Under the pieces are notes generated by a model. It saw only the letters and a program-made list of their open reading frames with translations, ran no database searches and was not told the DNA's origin. Made by a program: the position numbers and the translations under genes. DNA of 64,000 bases, taken from an uncultured Propionibacteriaceae bacterium. GTDB lineage: Bacteria; Actinomycetota; Actinomycetes; Propionibacteriales; Propionibacteriaceae. The DNA is taken from the NCBI GenBank assembly GCA_937926975.1, contig CALBCJ010000013.1:89638-153637 (forward strand), given 5' to 3'. This document shows, piece by piece, positions 8,546 to 20,570 of this stretch. The first letter of the stretch is position 1; each line of letters starts with the position of its first letter.

Positions 8546-9751
8546 TCAGTCCTCCAGAACAGCCAGGCCGGGGAGGGTCTTGCCCTCCAGGTACTCCAGC
8601 GAGGCCCCACCGCCGGTCGAGATGTGCCCGAAGGCACTGTCGGCGAAGCCGAGCTGGCGGACCGCGGCTGCCGAGTCCCCGCCACCGACCACGGTGAAGC
8701 CGTCGGACTCGGCCAGCGCCGTCGCCAGCGCCTTGGTGCCCTGGGCCAGGGCCTCGATCTCAAAGACCCCCATCGGGCCGTTCCAGAAGACGGTCTTGGC
8801 GCCGCGGACCGCGTCGCCGAAGAGCTTCTCGGTGGCCGGGCCGATGTCCAGACCCATCTTGCCGGCCGGGATCTCATCGGCGGCGACGGCCTCGACCTCA
8901 CCGGTCACGGTGCGGGCCTCGAAGTCCATGCCGTCGGCCACCCGGACGTCGACCGGCAGCAGCAGCTGCTTGCCGGCCTTCTCGGCCTGCTCCAGGTAGT
9001 CCCGGCAGGTCTCGACGTTGGCCTCGTCCAGGATCGACGCGCCGACCTCGTAGCCCCGGGCCTTGAGGAAGGTGTACGCCATCCCGCCGCCGACCACGAG
9101 GGTGTCGGCAACCTGGAGCAGGTTGTCGATCACCGCCAGCTTGTCGGCGACCTTGGCGCCGCCGAGCACCACCACGTACGGCCGGGCCGGGCGGGCGGTG
9201 AGCTGCTCGAGGACGTCGACCTCCTTGGCCACCAGGGACCCGGCCGCGCTCGGCAGCAGCTTCGCGACGTCGTACACCGAGGCCTGCTTGCGGTGCACCA
9301 CACCGAAGCCGTCGGAGACGAAGACGTCGGCCAGGGCCGCGTACTTCGCTGCCAGGGCCTGGCGCTCGGCCTCGTCCTTGCTCTCCTCGCCTGGCTCGTA
9401 GCGGACGTTCTCGCAGAGCACGAGCTCACCGTCGGCCAGGCCGGCGGCCAGCGCCTGGGCCGAGGGGCCGACCACGTCAGCGGCCAGCTTCACCTCGGTC
9501 CCCAGCAGCTCGCCGAGCCGGCGAGCCACCGGAGCCAGGGAGTACTTCGGGTTCACCTGCCCCTTGGGACGGCCCAGGTGGGCCAGCACCACGACTCGGG
9601 CGCCCGCCTCCCGCAGCGCGGTCAGGGTCGGCAGCGCCGCCCGGATCCGCCCGTCGTCGGTGATCGTGTCGCCGTCCAGCGGCACGTTGAAGTCGCAGCG
9701 GATCAGGACGCGCTTGCCGGCGAGGCCGCCGAGGCTGGGTACTGACTTCAC
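8546..9751 (-). CDS. pgk: Phosphoglycerate kinase
   Basis: 401-residue glycolytic enzyme that transfers phosphate from 1,3-bisphosphoglycerate to ADP. Visible motifs are the substrate-binding RCDFNVPLDG near residue 20, VVLAHLGRPKG, VVLGGAKVADK, and the C-terminal FWNGPMGVFE and VVGGGDSAAAV nucleotide loops. Length is typical. It lies 25 bp after gap and 3 bp before tpiA. Confidence 0.97.
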   Translation of the reverse strand: MKSVPSLGGLAGKRVLIRCDFNVPLDGDTITDDGRIRAALPTLTALREAGARVVVLAHLGRPKGQVNPKYSLAPVARRLGELLGTEVKLAADVVGPSAQALAAGLADGELVLCENVRYEPGEESKDEAERQALAAKYAALADVFVSDGFGVVHRKQASVYDVAKLLPSAAGSLVAKEVDVLEQLTARPARPYVVVLGGAKVADKLAVIDNLLQVADTLVVGGGMAYTFLKARGYEVGASILDEANVETCRDYLEQAEKAGKQLLLPVDVRVADGMDFEARTVTGEVEAVAADEIPAGKMGLDIGPATEKLFGDAVRGAKTVFWNGPMGVFEIEALAQGTKALATALAESDGFTVVGGGDSAAAVRQLGFADSAFGHISTGGGASLEYLEGKTLPGLAVLED

Positions 9752-9776
9752 CTGCTCAACCTCCTCGGGCTACCGG

Positions 9777-10769
9777 TCAGAGCTTCGAGCCGACCAGCGC
9801 GGTCAGGTCGACCAGCCGGTTCGAGTAGCCCCACTCGTTGTCGTACCAGCCGACGACCTTCACCTGGTTGCCGATCACCTTGGTGAGCTGGGCGTCGAAG
9901 ATGCAGGAGGCCGGGTCGGTCTCGATGTCCTTGGAGACGATGGAGTCCTCGGTGTAGACGAGCACCTTGCCGTCGGCGGCCTTCTTCACGATCTCGTTGA
10001 TCTCCTCGACCGTGGTCTCGCGGGAGGCCTCGAAGGAGAGGTCGGTGGCCGAGCCGGTCGGGGTCGGGACCCGCATGGCGTAGCCGTCGAGCTTGCCCTT
10101 GAGCTCGGGCAGCACCAGCGAGACCGCCTTGGCGGCGCCGGTGGTGGTCGGGACCATCGACAGGGCGGCGGCCCGGGCCCGGCGGAGGTCCTTGTGCGGG
10201 CCGTCCTGCAGGTTCTGGTCCTGGGTGTACGCGTGGATGGTGGTCATCAGGCCCTTGACGATCCCGATGCCGTCGTTGAGGGCCTTCGCCATCGGCGACA
10301 GGCAGTTCGTGGTGCAGGAGGCGTTGGAGATGATGTGGTGGGCGGCCGGGTCGTACTTGTCGTCGTTGACGCCCATCACGATGGTGATGTCCTCGTTCTT
10401 CGCCGGGGCGGAGATCAGGACCTTCTTGGCGCCCGCGTCGAGGTGGGCCTTGGCCTTGGTGGCGTCGGTGAAGAAGCCGGTGGACTCGATCACGATGTCG
10501 ACGCCCAGCTCCTTCCACGGCAGCGCAGCCGGGTCCTTCTCGGCGAAGGCCTTGATCTTCTTGCCGTCGACGTAGAGAGCCTCGTCGTCGTAGGTCACCT
10601 CGCCCGGGAAGCGGCCCAGGATCGAGTCGTACTTGAGCAGGTGGGCGAGCGTCTTGTTGTCGGTGAGGTCGTTGACGGCCACCACATCGAGGTCAGCGCC
10701 GGAGGCGATGAGGGCGCGGAAGTAGTTGCGGCCGATCCGACCGAAGCCATTGATACCAACCTTGACCAT
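9777..10769 (-). CDS. gap: Glyceraldehyde-3-phosphate dehydrogenase, type I
   Basis: 330-residue NAD-dependent enzyme of glycolysis. It has the Rossmann start VGINGFGRIGRN and the catalytic Cys152 in SNASCTTNC; an Asp near residue 34 (AVNDLTD) suggests NAD rather than NADP use. It ends with WYDNEWGYSNRLVDL. An in-frame ORF runs further upstream, but only ATG 10769 gives the family N-terminus, and AAGGAG lies 12 nt upstream of it. First gene of the gap-pgk-tpiA run. Confidence 0.97.
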   Translation of the reverse strand: MVKVGINGFGRIGRNYFRALIASGADLDVVAVNDLTDNKTLAHLLKYDSILGRFPGEVTYDDEALYVDGKKIKAFAEKDPAALPWKELGVDIVIESTGFFTDATKAKAHLDAGAKKVLISAPAKNEDITIVMGVNDDKYDPAAHHIISNASCTTNCLSPMAKALNDGIGIVKGLMTTIHAYTQDQNLQDGPHKDLRRARAAALSMVPTTTGAAKAVSLVLPELKGKLDGYAMRVPTPTGSATDLSFEASRETTVEEINEIVKKAADGKVLVYTEDSIVSKDIETDPASCIFDAQLTKVIGNQVKVVGWYDNEWGYSNRLVDLTALVGSKL

Positions 10770-10830
10770 GCGGAGGGTCTCCTTGTCTACCGGAGCCAGG
10801 ACGCCCCGGTCGGTGAAACTGGACTCTCTC

Positions 10831-10836
10831 AGCCTA
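10831..10836 (-). promoter_or_regulatory. Likely -10 element of the gap promoter
   Basis: TAGGCT on the minus strand, 62 bp upstream of the gap start, between whiA and gap. It is the same hexamer that precedes rpsA, polA and uvrB in this window. I see no clear -35. Confidence 0.4.
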
Positions 10837-10873
10837 GTCGAACAGACCCCCGTGGCGCTCCCCCCGGGCCAGG

Positions 10874-11857
10874 TCAGTCGAGCTCGTTGAAGTCCGGCGG
10901 GAGCACGGTCGACGTGTCCGGGATCCCCAGCTCGTGGGCGCGGCGGTCGGCTGTCGCCAGCAGCCGCCGGATCCGCCCGGCGATAGCGTCCTTGGTGAGC
11001 ACCGGGTCGTGCAGCGAGCCCAGCTCCTCCAGCGAGGCCTGCTTGTGCTCCAGCCGCACCCGGCCAGCGCTGAGCAGGTGGTCGGGCACCTCTCCACCCA
11101 GGATCTCCAGGGCCCGCTCCACCCGGGCCCCGGCCGCCACCGCCGCCTTGGCCGAACGGCGCAGGTTGGCGTCGTCGAAGTTGGCCAGCCGGTTCGCCGA
11201 GGCACGCACCTCGCGCCGGACCCGGCGCTCCTCCCACATCAGGACCGTCTGGTGCGCCCCGAGCCGGGTCAGCATCGCCGCAATCGCGTCGCCGTCACGG
11301 ATCACCACCCGGTCGATCCCCCGGACGTCCCGGGCCTTCGCCATGATCCCCATCCGCCGGGCCGCCCCCACCAGCGCCAGGGCGGCCTCAGAGCCGGGGC
11401 AGGTGATCTCCAGGGCGCTGGAGCGGCCCGGCTCGGTCAGTGAGCCGTGAGCCAGGAAGACCCCGCGCCAAGCCGCCACCGCGTCGCAGACCCCGCCGCC
11501 GACGACAGCCGGCGGCAGGCCCCGTACGGGCCGGCCCCGGTGGTCGACCAGGCCGGTCTGGCGGGCGAGTGCCTCGCCGTCCTTGAGAACCCGAACCAGG
11601 TAGCGCCGGCCCCGCCGCAGCCCGGAGGAACTCACCATCACCAGCTCCGAGCTCAGCCCGTACAGGTCAGCGATGGTGGCCCGCAGCCGGCGCGCCGCGG
11701 CACCGGTGTCGAGCTCGGCCTCAATCACCAGCCGGCCTGCGCTGATGTGCAGGCCGCCCGCGAAACGTAGCATGGCAACGGCCTCCGCTCGCCGGTCGCA
11801 CGGCCTGGTGGTGACCACCGTGGCCAGCTCCGCCTTTACCTGCTGGGTCAGTGCCAT
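10874..11857 (-). CDS. whiA: Sporulation/division regulator WhiA
   Basis: 327-residue DNA-binding protein that in Streptomyces activates division genes together with WhiB. The N-terminal two thirds resemble a LAGLIDADG homing endonuclease fold that has lost nuclease function (GGLHISAGRLVIEAELDT, then GVFLAHGSLTEP). The C-terminal helix-turn-helix holds RRLANFDDANLRRSAKAA-type and ITPKD-like (VLTKDAIAGRIRRLL) elements. It follows yvcK and rapZ in the classic rapZ-yvcK-whiA order. CAAGAT lies 6 nt before ATG with no Shine-Dalgarno sequence, a weak hint of a leaderless message. Confidence 0.95.
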   Translation of the reverse strand: MALTQQVKAELATVVTTRPCDRRAEAVAMLRFAGGLHISAGRLVIEAELDTGAAARRLRATIADLYGLSSELVMVSSSGLRRGRRYLVRVLKDGEALARQTGLVDHRGRPVRGLPPAVVGGGVCDAVAAWRGVFLAHGSLTEPGRSSALEITCPGSEAALALVGAARRMGIMAKARDVRGIDRVVIRDGDAIAAMLTRLGAHQTVLMWEERRVRREVRASANRLANFDDANLRRSAKAAVAAGARVERALEILGGEVPDHLLSAGRVRLEHKQASLEELGSLHDPVLTKDAIAGRIRRLLATADRRAHELGIPDTSTVLPPDFNELD

Positions 11858-11905
11858 TGGGCTATCTTGACACAGTCGGTTCGGCGGCTGGCGGGGGGCT
11901 GCCCC

Positions 11906-12859
11906 TCAGACCCCGAAGACCTCGGCCAGGGAGGACGCCAGCAGCAGCGGGTCGTGCCTGGCCGAGCCGTCCCGGGCCCCGAGCCGGGCCACGTGCAGCC
12001 GCGCGCCTAGGCTCTCAGAGAAGCACTGCAGGTGGCGGTCGTGGGCCACGAACCGCTCGTCGGCGATGATGTGGTCCAGACGCAGCCGGGGGGCGTGCTC
12101 AGCCAGCACGTCGAGGTGGGCGCTCGGGGTGAAGCCGGCGGTCTCGGCCGCCGGCACCAGGTTCAGGATCAGGACCCGCTTGCCCGGCGCGGTGATGATC
12201 GCCTCCTCCAGCTCGGGGACCAGCAGGTGCGGGATCACCGAGGTGAACCAGGAGCCGGGGCCCAGGACCACGAAGTCCGCGGCCTGGACCGCGGCGATGG
12301 AGGCTGGGTGCGCCGGCGGTCGGGTCGGGTCCAGCCGTACGTGCAGCACCTGGCCAGGGGTCTTGGCCACTGTTGCCTGGCCCCGGACCACCGAGCCCTC
12401 GTCCGGCGCCTGGGGCAGCAGGCCGACCACGTCGGCCTCGATGGTCAGCGGGACCGCGGACATGGGGAGCACTCGCCCCCGGGTCCGGAGCAGCTGGGCC
12501 ACCATGTCGAGCCCCTCGACCGGGTCGCCGAGACGCTGCCAGAGCCCGGCGATCAGCAGGTTCCCGATCGCGTGGCCGGCCAGCGGCCCGGTGCCCTCGA
12601 AGCGGGACTGCAGCACGTCGGCCCACAGCCGGCCTTCCCGGTCGTCGGAGCACAGCGCCGCCAGCGCCATCCGCAGGTCCCCTGGGGGCAGGCAGTCCAG
12701 CTCCTGACGCAGCCGGCCCGACGAGCCGCCGTCGTCGGCGACCGTGACCACCGCGGTCACCCGGTCGGTGAGCCGCCGCAGCGCCGTCAGAGTGGCCGAC
12801 AGCCCGTGGCCCCCGCCCAGAGCCACGACCGCCGGCAGCGGGGCCAGGTGGTCGCTCAT
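11906..12859 (-). CDS. yvcK: Gluconeogenesis factor YvcK (CofD-like, UDP-GlcNAc-binding)
   Basis: 317-residue protein of the CofD/YvcK fold. Members bind UDP-sugars and link central carbon metabolism to cell wall synthesis. It shows the N-terminal nucleotide loop VALGGGHGLSATL, the conserved VVTVADDGGSSGRLR and PPGDLRMALAAL, GHAIGNLLI in the middle, and VLGPGSWFTSVIPHLLVP. The mycobacterial homologue CuvA is a substrate of Ser/Thr kinase PknB. It overlaps rapZ upstream by 4 bp and precedes whiA by about 48 bp. Confidence 0.93.
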   Translation of the reverse strand: MSDHLAPLPAVVALGGGHGLSATLTALRRLTDRVTAVVTVADDGGSSGRLRQELDCLPPGDLRMALAALCSDDREGRLWADVLQSRFEGTGPLAGHAIGNLLIAGLWQRLGDPVEGLDMVAQLLRTRGRVLPMSAVPLTIEADVVGLLPQAPDEGSVVRGQATVAKTPGQVLHVRLDPTRPPAHPASIAAVQAADFVVLGPGSWFTSVIPHLLVPELEEAIITAPGKRVLILNLVPAAETAGFTPSAHLDVLAEHAPRLRLDHIIADERFVAHDRHLQCFSESLGARLHVARLGARDGSARHDPLLLASSLAEVFGV

Positions 12860-13728
12860 TCCCGCCCCAGGTCCCGGTGGATCACCGCGACGGTCAGCCC
12901 GGTGCCCCGCAGCCGCCGGGCCAGCTCCTCCGCGACGGCTGTCGAGCGGTGCTTGCCGCCGGTGCAGCCAATCCCGATCTGGAGCTGGCGCTTGCCTTCC
13001 CGTACGTAGCCGGGGCGAACCGTCTCGACCAGCTCCAGGACCCGCTCCAGGAAGGGCTGCGCGGCTTCCTGCCCGAGCACGTACTCGGCGACCGCCGAGC
13101 TCAGCCCGGTCTGCGGCCTCAGCTGCGGCACCCAGTGCGGGTTCGGCAGGAAGCGCACGTCCAGCACCATGTCGGAGTCGACCGGGACCCCGTTCTTGAA
13201 GCCGAACGAGACCAGCGTCACCCGCAGCTGGTCGCGGGCGCTGCCGCCGTACGCGTGGGCCACCCGCTGGCCCAGCTGGTGCACGGTCAGCGAGGAGGTG
13301 TCGATCACCAGGTCGGCGTTCGCCCGCAGCGTCGAGAGCAGCCGGCGCTCGCGCTGGATCCCGTCCAGCATCCGCCCGTCCTCCTGCAGCGGAACCGGCC
13401 GGCGTGAGGACTCCTGGCGGCGGACGATGATCTCGTCGCTGGCCTCGACGAAGCAGATCTCGGGCTGTACCCCCGCCTGCCGGAGCTCGTCGAAGACCGC
13501 CGGCAGCTCGTCAAAGCTGCCTCGGCTGCGGACGTCCAGCACCACCGCCAGCCGACCCACCCCGTCGTCCAGCAGCTGGCGGCGCAGCCGCGGCAGCATG
13601 GCCGGCGGCAGGTTGTCGACCACGTACCAGCCGTGGTCCTCCATGGCGTGGGCAGCAGTCCGCCGACCAGCACCGGAGATCCCGGTGATCACCACGACTC
13701 TCGACTGGGGCTGGCTGTCGCTCGACAC
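12856..13728 (-). CDS. rapZ: RapZ-family P-loop protein (RNase adapter/nucleotide-binding)
   Basis: 290-residue YvcJ/RapZ protein. The N-terminal P-loop domain begins VVVITGISGAGRRTAAHAME and continues DNLPPAMLPRL. The C-terminal domain has SFGFKNGVP, DMVLDVRFLPNPHW and IGIGCTGGKHRSTAV, which are strongly conserved. The P-loop reads GAGRRT: Arg for Lys is common in actinobacteria, but the next residue, normally Ser or Thr, is also Arg, so nucleotide binding may be altered. The GTG start lacks a Shine-Dalgarno sequence; GATAAT lies 6 nt upstream, suggesting a leaderless transcript. In actinobacteria the protein is not known to act through GlmZ. Confidence 0.93.
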   Translation of the reverse strand: MSSDSQPQSRVVVITGISGAGRRTAAHAMEDHGWYVVDNLPPAMLPRLRRQLLDDGVGRLAVVLDVRSRGSFDELPAVFDELRQAGVQPEICFVEASDEIIVRRQESSRRPVPLQEDGRMLDGIQRERRLLSTLRANADLVIDTSSLTVHQLGQRVAHAYGGSARDQLRVTLVSFGFKNGVPVDSDMVLDVRFLPNPHWVPQLRPQTGLSSAVAEYVLGQEAAQPFLERVLELVETVRPGYVREGKRQLQIGIGCTGGKHRSTAVAEELARRLRGTGLTVAVIHRDLGRE

Positions 13729-13734
13729 CGCCTC

Positions 13735-13740
13735 ATTATC
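13735..13740 (-). promoter_or_regulatory. -10 element for leaderless rapZ transcript
   Basis: GATAAT on the minus strand, ending 6 nt before the GTG of rapZ and inside the 26-bp uvrC-rapZ gap. The spacing puts transcription start at the start codon. No good -35 is seen. Confidence 0.5.
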
Positions 13741-13754
13741 GCCGGTTTTCGGCG

Positions 13755-15731
13755 TCAGTCCGCCACCACCTCGCCAGTGGTGAGGTTGACCACCTCACCG
13801 GACGGCTGAGCGGCGACCGCGGCCACGACCGCCGCCGCCAGCCGAGGGCCGAAGCCCGGCACCGCCGCGATCTGCTCCTCGGTGGCGGCCCGGATCTTCT
13901 TCAGGGAGCCGAACTCCCGCCGCAGCGCCTTGCGGCGGACCTCACCCAGGCCCGGGACCTGGTCCAGCAGCGACTCCAGCACCGAGGCCGAGTGCCGCCG
14001 CCGGTGGTGGCTGATCGCGAACCGGTGGGCCTCGTCGCGGACCCGCTGCAGCAGGTACAGGCCCTCGCTGGTCCGCGGCAGGACCACGGGGAAGTCCTGC
14101 TCCGGCAGCCAGACCTCCTCCAGCCGCTTCGCCAGGCCGCACAGGGCCACGTCGGTCAGCCCCAGCCCACCCAGGACCTCGGCGGCCGCCGCCACCTGCG
14201 GGGCGCCCCCGTCGACCACCACCAGCGCCGGCGGGTAGGCGAAGCCGCGCGGCGCCCGGGTCTCGGCGTCCACCAGCGCGTCCGGGTCCGACGCCAGCTC
14301 CTGCTCCTCCAGCAGCCGGCGGAACCGGCGCTCCAGCACCTCCCGCATCGCGCCGGTGTCGTCCGAGGCCACCGTACGGACCACGAACCGGCGGTACTGC
14401 GACTTGCGGGCCAGGCCGTCCTCGAAGACCACCATGGAGGCGACGGTGTCGCTGCCCTGCAGGTGCGAGATGTCGAAGCACTCGATCCGCAGCGGCACGG
14501 TCGCCAGCCCGAGCGCCTCCTGGATCTCCTCCAGCGCCCGGTTCCGGGTCGTCAGGTCGGAGGCCCGCCTGGCCTTGTGCCGGGCCAGGGCCTCGGCGGC
14601 GTTGCGGGCCACGGTCTCCAGCAGCGCCTTCTTGTCGCCGCGCTGCGGCACCCGGACCTGGACCGGGGCTCCCCGCTCCTCGGCCAGCAGGGTCTGCAGC
14701 ACCTCGGCGCTGGCCGGCAGCTGCGGCACCAGGATCCGGCCCGGGACCGCCCGCCGCCGCTCCTCGTCGCTTGCCTGGGCCGTCACCAGTCCCCCGTACA
14801 GCTGGAGCAGGAACGACTCCACCAGCTGCGCCGGCTCGGCGTCGTCGGCCCGGTCCGCGACCCAGCCGCGCTCACCGACCACCCGCCCGTCGCGGACGTG
14901 GAAGACCTGGACCGCGACCTCCAGCGGGTCGACCGCCATCGCCACCACGTCCGCGTCGGTGCCGTCGGGCAGCACCACCGCGTTGCGCCCCAGAGCCTGC
15001 CGCAGCGCCGTCAGCTGGTCGCGCAGGACCGCCGCCCGCTCGTACTCGAGGTTGCCGGCCGCGGCCGCCATCTCCTGCTCCAGCCGCCTCACCACCGCCG
15101 AGGACTGCCCACCCAGGAACTGGCAGAAGTCGGCGACCAGCTCCCGGTGGGCCTCCTCGTCGATCCGGCCGGTGCAGGGCGCCGAGCACTTGTCGATGTA
15201 GCCCAGCAGGCAGGGCCGTCCGCTGGCCCGCGCCGAGCGGAAGACCCCGGCCGTGCAGGAGCGGACCGGGAAGACCGACAGGAGCGTGTCGACCGTCTCC
15301 CGGATCGCCCAGGCGTGCCCGTACGGGCCGAAGTAGCGCCAGCCGCGGCGCTTGCTCCCCCGCCCGACGAAGACCCGGGGAACGTCCTCGGACCAGGTCA
15401 CGCACAGCCACGGGTACGACTTGTCGTCGCGGTACTTGATGTTGAAGCGAGGGTCGTACTTCTTGATCCAGGAGTACTCCAGCTGCAGCGCCTCGAGCTC
15501 GGTGCCGACCACGGTCCACTCGACGCTGACGGCGGTGGTGACCATGGTCCGGGTCCTCGGGTGCAGGCTGGACGGGTCGGCGAAGTACGAGCTCAGCCGC
15601 TGCCGCAGGGACTTGGCCTTGCCCACGTACACCACGGTGCCGGCCGGGTCCCGGAACCGGTACACCCCAGGGTCCAGCGGGATCGAGCCCGCAGGGGGCC
15701 GGTACGTTGCCGGGTCTGCCACAGCGCTCAC
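13755..15731 (-). CDS. uvrC: Excinuclease ABC subunit C
   Basis: 658-residue endonuclease that makes both incisions in nucleotide excision repair. It shows the N-terminal GIY-YIG domain (GVYRFRDPAGTVVYVGKAKSLRQR), a Cys cluster (SCTAG, CLLGYIDKCSAPCTGRI), the UvrB-interacting UVR region near residues 210-240, an RNase H-like C-terminal nuclease (ECFDISHLQGSD, VVDGGAPQ) and a double helix-hairpin-helix (LLDQVPGLGEVRRKAL, AVPGFGPRLAAAV). Domain order and length are standard. It is followed 26 bp later by rapZ. Confidence 0.97.
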   Translation of the reverse strand: MSAVADPATYRPPAGSIPLDPGVYRFRDPAGTVVYVGKAKSLRQRLSSYFADPSSLHPRTRTMVTTAVSVEWTVVGTELEALQLEYSWIKKYDPRFNIKYRDDKSYPWLCVTWSEDVPRVFVGRGSKRRGWRYFGPYGHAWAIRETVDTLLSVFPVRSCTAGVFRSARASGRPCLLGYIDKCSAPCTGRIDEEAHRELVADFCQFLGGQSSAVVRRLEQEMAAAAGNLEYERAAVLRDQLTALRQALGRNAVVLPDGTDADVVAMAVDPLEVAVQVFHVRDGRVVGERGWVADRADDAEPAQLVESFLLQLYGGLVTAQASDEERRRAVPGRILVPQLPASAEVLQTLLAEERGAPVQVRVPQRGDKKALLETVARNAAEALARHKARRASDLTTRNRALEEIQEALGLATVPLRIECFDISHLQGSDTVASMVVFEDGLARKSQYRRFVVRTVASDDTGAMREVLERRFRRLLEEQELASDPDALVDAETRAPRGFAYPPALVVVDGGAPQVAAAAEVLGGLGLTDVALCGLAKRLEEVWLPEQDFPVVLPRTSEGLYLLQRVRDEAHRFAISHHRRRHSASVLESLLDQVPGLGEVRRKALRREFGSLKKIRAATEEQIAAVPGFGPRLAAAVVAAVAAQPSGEVVNLTTGEVVAD

Positions 15732-15791
15732 CCTACCCAGACCCGGCCAGCCCGGGCGCGTGGTGCTCGGCGCCGGCCGCGCGAGGGCCGG

Positions 15792-18710
<2,919 letters not shown>

Positions 18711-18716
18711 CCGGAC

Positions 18717-18722
18717 ATGGTA
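18717..18722 (-). promoter_or_regulatory. -10 element for leaderless uvrA transcript
   Basis: TACCAT on the minus strand, 6 nt before GTG 18710. It shares the 75-bp upstream region with the divergent gene at 18786. No SOS box is seen in this gap. Confidence 0.5.
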
Positions 18723-18772
18723 GGGGCCAGCCCGCCGTGAGCCCGGCTACCCCGACCGGTCCCGACGTGCCC

Positions 18773-18778
18773 TAGGTT
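18773..18778 (+). promoter_or_regulatory. -10 element for leaderless transcript of the mycothiol-dependent enzyme
   Basis: TAGGTT, 7 nt upstream of ATG 18786 on the plus strand, with no Shine-Dalgarno sequence between. It argues for ATG 18786 over the in-frame TTG at 18777. Confidence 0.45.
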
Positions 18779-18785
18779 GGTTCCC

Positions 18786-19496
18786 ATGACCGTTCCTGAT
18801 GCTGCCGGCGACACCGCTCTGGCCGCGGTCAGACGGTGCAAGATGGCCAGTACCCAGCGGCTGCTGGGCGACACGATCACGATCTCGGCGGCCGACTGGA
18901 CCCAGCCGACCATCCTGCCGGGCTGGACCCGGGCCCACCTGGCGACCCACCTGGCTCGCAATGCCGACGCGCTGCGGCAGGCGGTGCAGCGCGTGGTCGC
19001 CGGGGAGCCCTTCCAGCTGGACCCCGACGACGACCTGCGCGAGCTGGAGGCCGGCTCCCGACGCAGCCCGCTGGACCTCCAGATCGACCTCGACACCACC
19101 GCGGGGCAGCTCACCGAGACCTTCTCCGCGCTCAGCCAGGAGCAGTGGCGGCTGCCGGCCGGGGACCGACTGACCATCGCTGACCTCCCGCTGGCCAGGC
19201 TAAACGAGGTCGTCCTGCACCACATCGACCTGGACTGCGGCTTCTCCTTCGTCGACCTTGACCCACGGCTGGCGCGCTGGCTGCTGGCGTGGAACGTCCG
19301 CCGCCGCAGCGACCTGGCCGCCGGGCCCCGGATCACGATCCAGTCCAGCAGCGGCTACCAGGCCGTCGTGGGCGCGTACGGGGGCTCGGTCCCGGTCAGC
19401 GGCAGTGACGCCAACCTGCTGGGCTGGATCACCGGGCGTCTCTCCCCCAGCGCTGTCAGCGGCGCCGACGGCCTCGACGTCGGCCCGGCCCGCTAG
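18786..19496 (+). CDS. Maleylpyruvate isomerase-family mycothiol-dependent enzyme
   Basis: 236-residue DinB-fold protein of the MDMPI family. The N-terminal metal-binding bundle has LPGWTRAHLATHLARNADAL, with the first conserved His, and LNEVVLHHIDLDCGF, with the later His pair, as in mycothiol-dependent maleylpyruvate isomerase. A smaller C-terminal domain follows (residues 170-236). The family uses mycothiol, the actinobacterial thiol, as cofactor. The substrate is unknown; an isolated gene gives no pathway clue. It is divergent from uvrA. Confidence 0.82.
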   Translation: MTVPDAAGDTALAAVRRCKMASTQRLLGDTITISAADWTQPTILPGWTRAHLATHLARNADALRQAVQRVVAGEPFQLDPDDDLRELEAGSRRSPLDLQIDLDTTAGQLTETFSALSQEQWRLPAGDRLTIADLPLARLNEVVLHHIDLDCGFSFVDLDPRLARWLLAWNVRRRSDLAAGPRITIQSSSGYQAVVGAYGGSVPVSGSDANLLGWITGRLSPSAVSGADGLDVGPAR

Positions 19497-19528
19497 CCGA
19501 GAACCGCCCTGGCCGCTGCTGCTAGGCC

Positions 19529-20518
19529 TTACTCCGATGAGGTCTCGTCGCTGAGCTCGGGGCTGTGCGCCGACTTGACCAGGCTGGCGACCGTGGTCAC
19601 CAGCAGGGTCCCCACAATCACGGCCAGCGAGACCCACATCGGCAGCTCTCCGTTGAAGCCCAGCCTCCGGTCGAGGTGGTACTCGTGCATCGCGTGCAGC
19701 AGCAGCTTGACCCCGATGAAGGCCAGGATCACCGACAGCCCGAGCGACAGGTAGACCAGCCGGCGCAGCATGTTGCCGAGCAGGAAGTACAGCTGGCGCA
19801 GCCCCATCAGGGCGAAGACGTTGGCGGTGAAGACCAGGTACGGCTCCTTGGTCAGGCCGTAGATCGCGGGGATCGAGTCCAGGGCGAACAGCAGGTCGGT
19901 GCTGCCGAGGGCCACGATCACCAGGAACATCGGGGTCATGGAGGTCGCGCCGTCCATCTTCACCCGCAGCTTCGAGCCGTGGAACCCGTCCGAGAACCGG
20001 AACCGGCTCTTCACCGTACGGATCACCCAGCTCTGCGTGACCTCGTCCTCGGAGTCGTCCTTGAAGTAGTCACGCACCAGCCCGACAGCGGTGTAGATCA
20101 GGAAGCCGCCGAAGACGAAGAAGACGAAGGCGAACTGCGAGATCAGGGCGGCGCCGACAGCGATGAAGACGGCCCGGAAGACCAGCGCCAGGATAATCCC
20201 GACCATGAGGGCGTACTGCTGCAGGTGCCGGGGCACCCGCATCTTGGCCATGATGATCAGGAAGATGAAGAGGTTGTCGATCGACAACGAGTACTCGGTG
20301 AGCCACCCCAGCAGGAACTCGGCGCCGTACTGGGAGCCCCGCAGCCAGAACACCCCGGCGGCGAAGAGCAGGGCTGCTCCGACGTACACGGAGATGGCGA
20401 TGGCGCACTCCCGGGTCGAGGGCTCGTGCGGCTTCCGTCCGATGATCAGAACATCGAAGGCGAGCACGGCGAACATCACCGCCAGGGTGATGCCCCAAGC
20501 CAGGGCTGTGACGTGCAC
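19529..20518 (-). CDS. TerC-family integral membrane protein
   Basis: 329-residue membrane protein with about eight to nine hydrophobic helices. Conserved TerC blocks are visible: EYSLSIDNLFIFLIIM with its intramembrane Asp, and GSTDLLFALDSIPAIYGLTKEPYLVFTANVFALMGLRQ with the second acidic pair. Members export metals, notably manganese, or take part in tellurite resistance; here a metal exporter is the likelier role. I chose GTG 20518 (AGGAAGG at 11 nt) over GTG 20569. It ends shortly after the mycothiol-dependent enzyme gene, with which it converges. Confidence 0.88.
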   Translation of the reverse strand: MHVTALAWGITLAVMFAVLAFDVLIIGRKPHEPSTRECAIAISVYVGAALLFAAGVFWLRGSQYGAEFLLGWLTEYSLSIDNLFIFLIIMAKMRVPRHLQQYALMVGIILALVFRAVFIAVGAALISQFAFVFFVFGGFLIYTAVGLVRDYFKDDSEDEVTQSWVIRTVKSRFRFSDGFHGSKLRVKMDGATSMTPMFLVIVALGSTDLLFALDSIPAIYGLTKEPYLVFTANVFALMGLRQLYFLLGNMLRRLVYLSLGLSVILAFIGVKLLLHAMHEYHLDRRLGFNGELPMWVSLAVIVGTLLVTTVASLVKSAHSPELSDETSSE

Positions 20519-20570
20519 CAGTGACCCTTCCTGGGAGGAGACGCGCGCTCCCCCTGCTGAAGGCCTCACT

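Noticed and set aside
10837..10852. Possible LexA box upstream of gap (TCGAACAG...)
   Set aside because: Only the left half matches; the right half lacks GTTCGA and has CCCCGT. It overlaps an ordinary -10 region.
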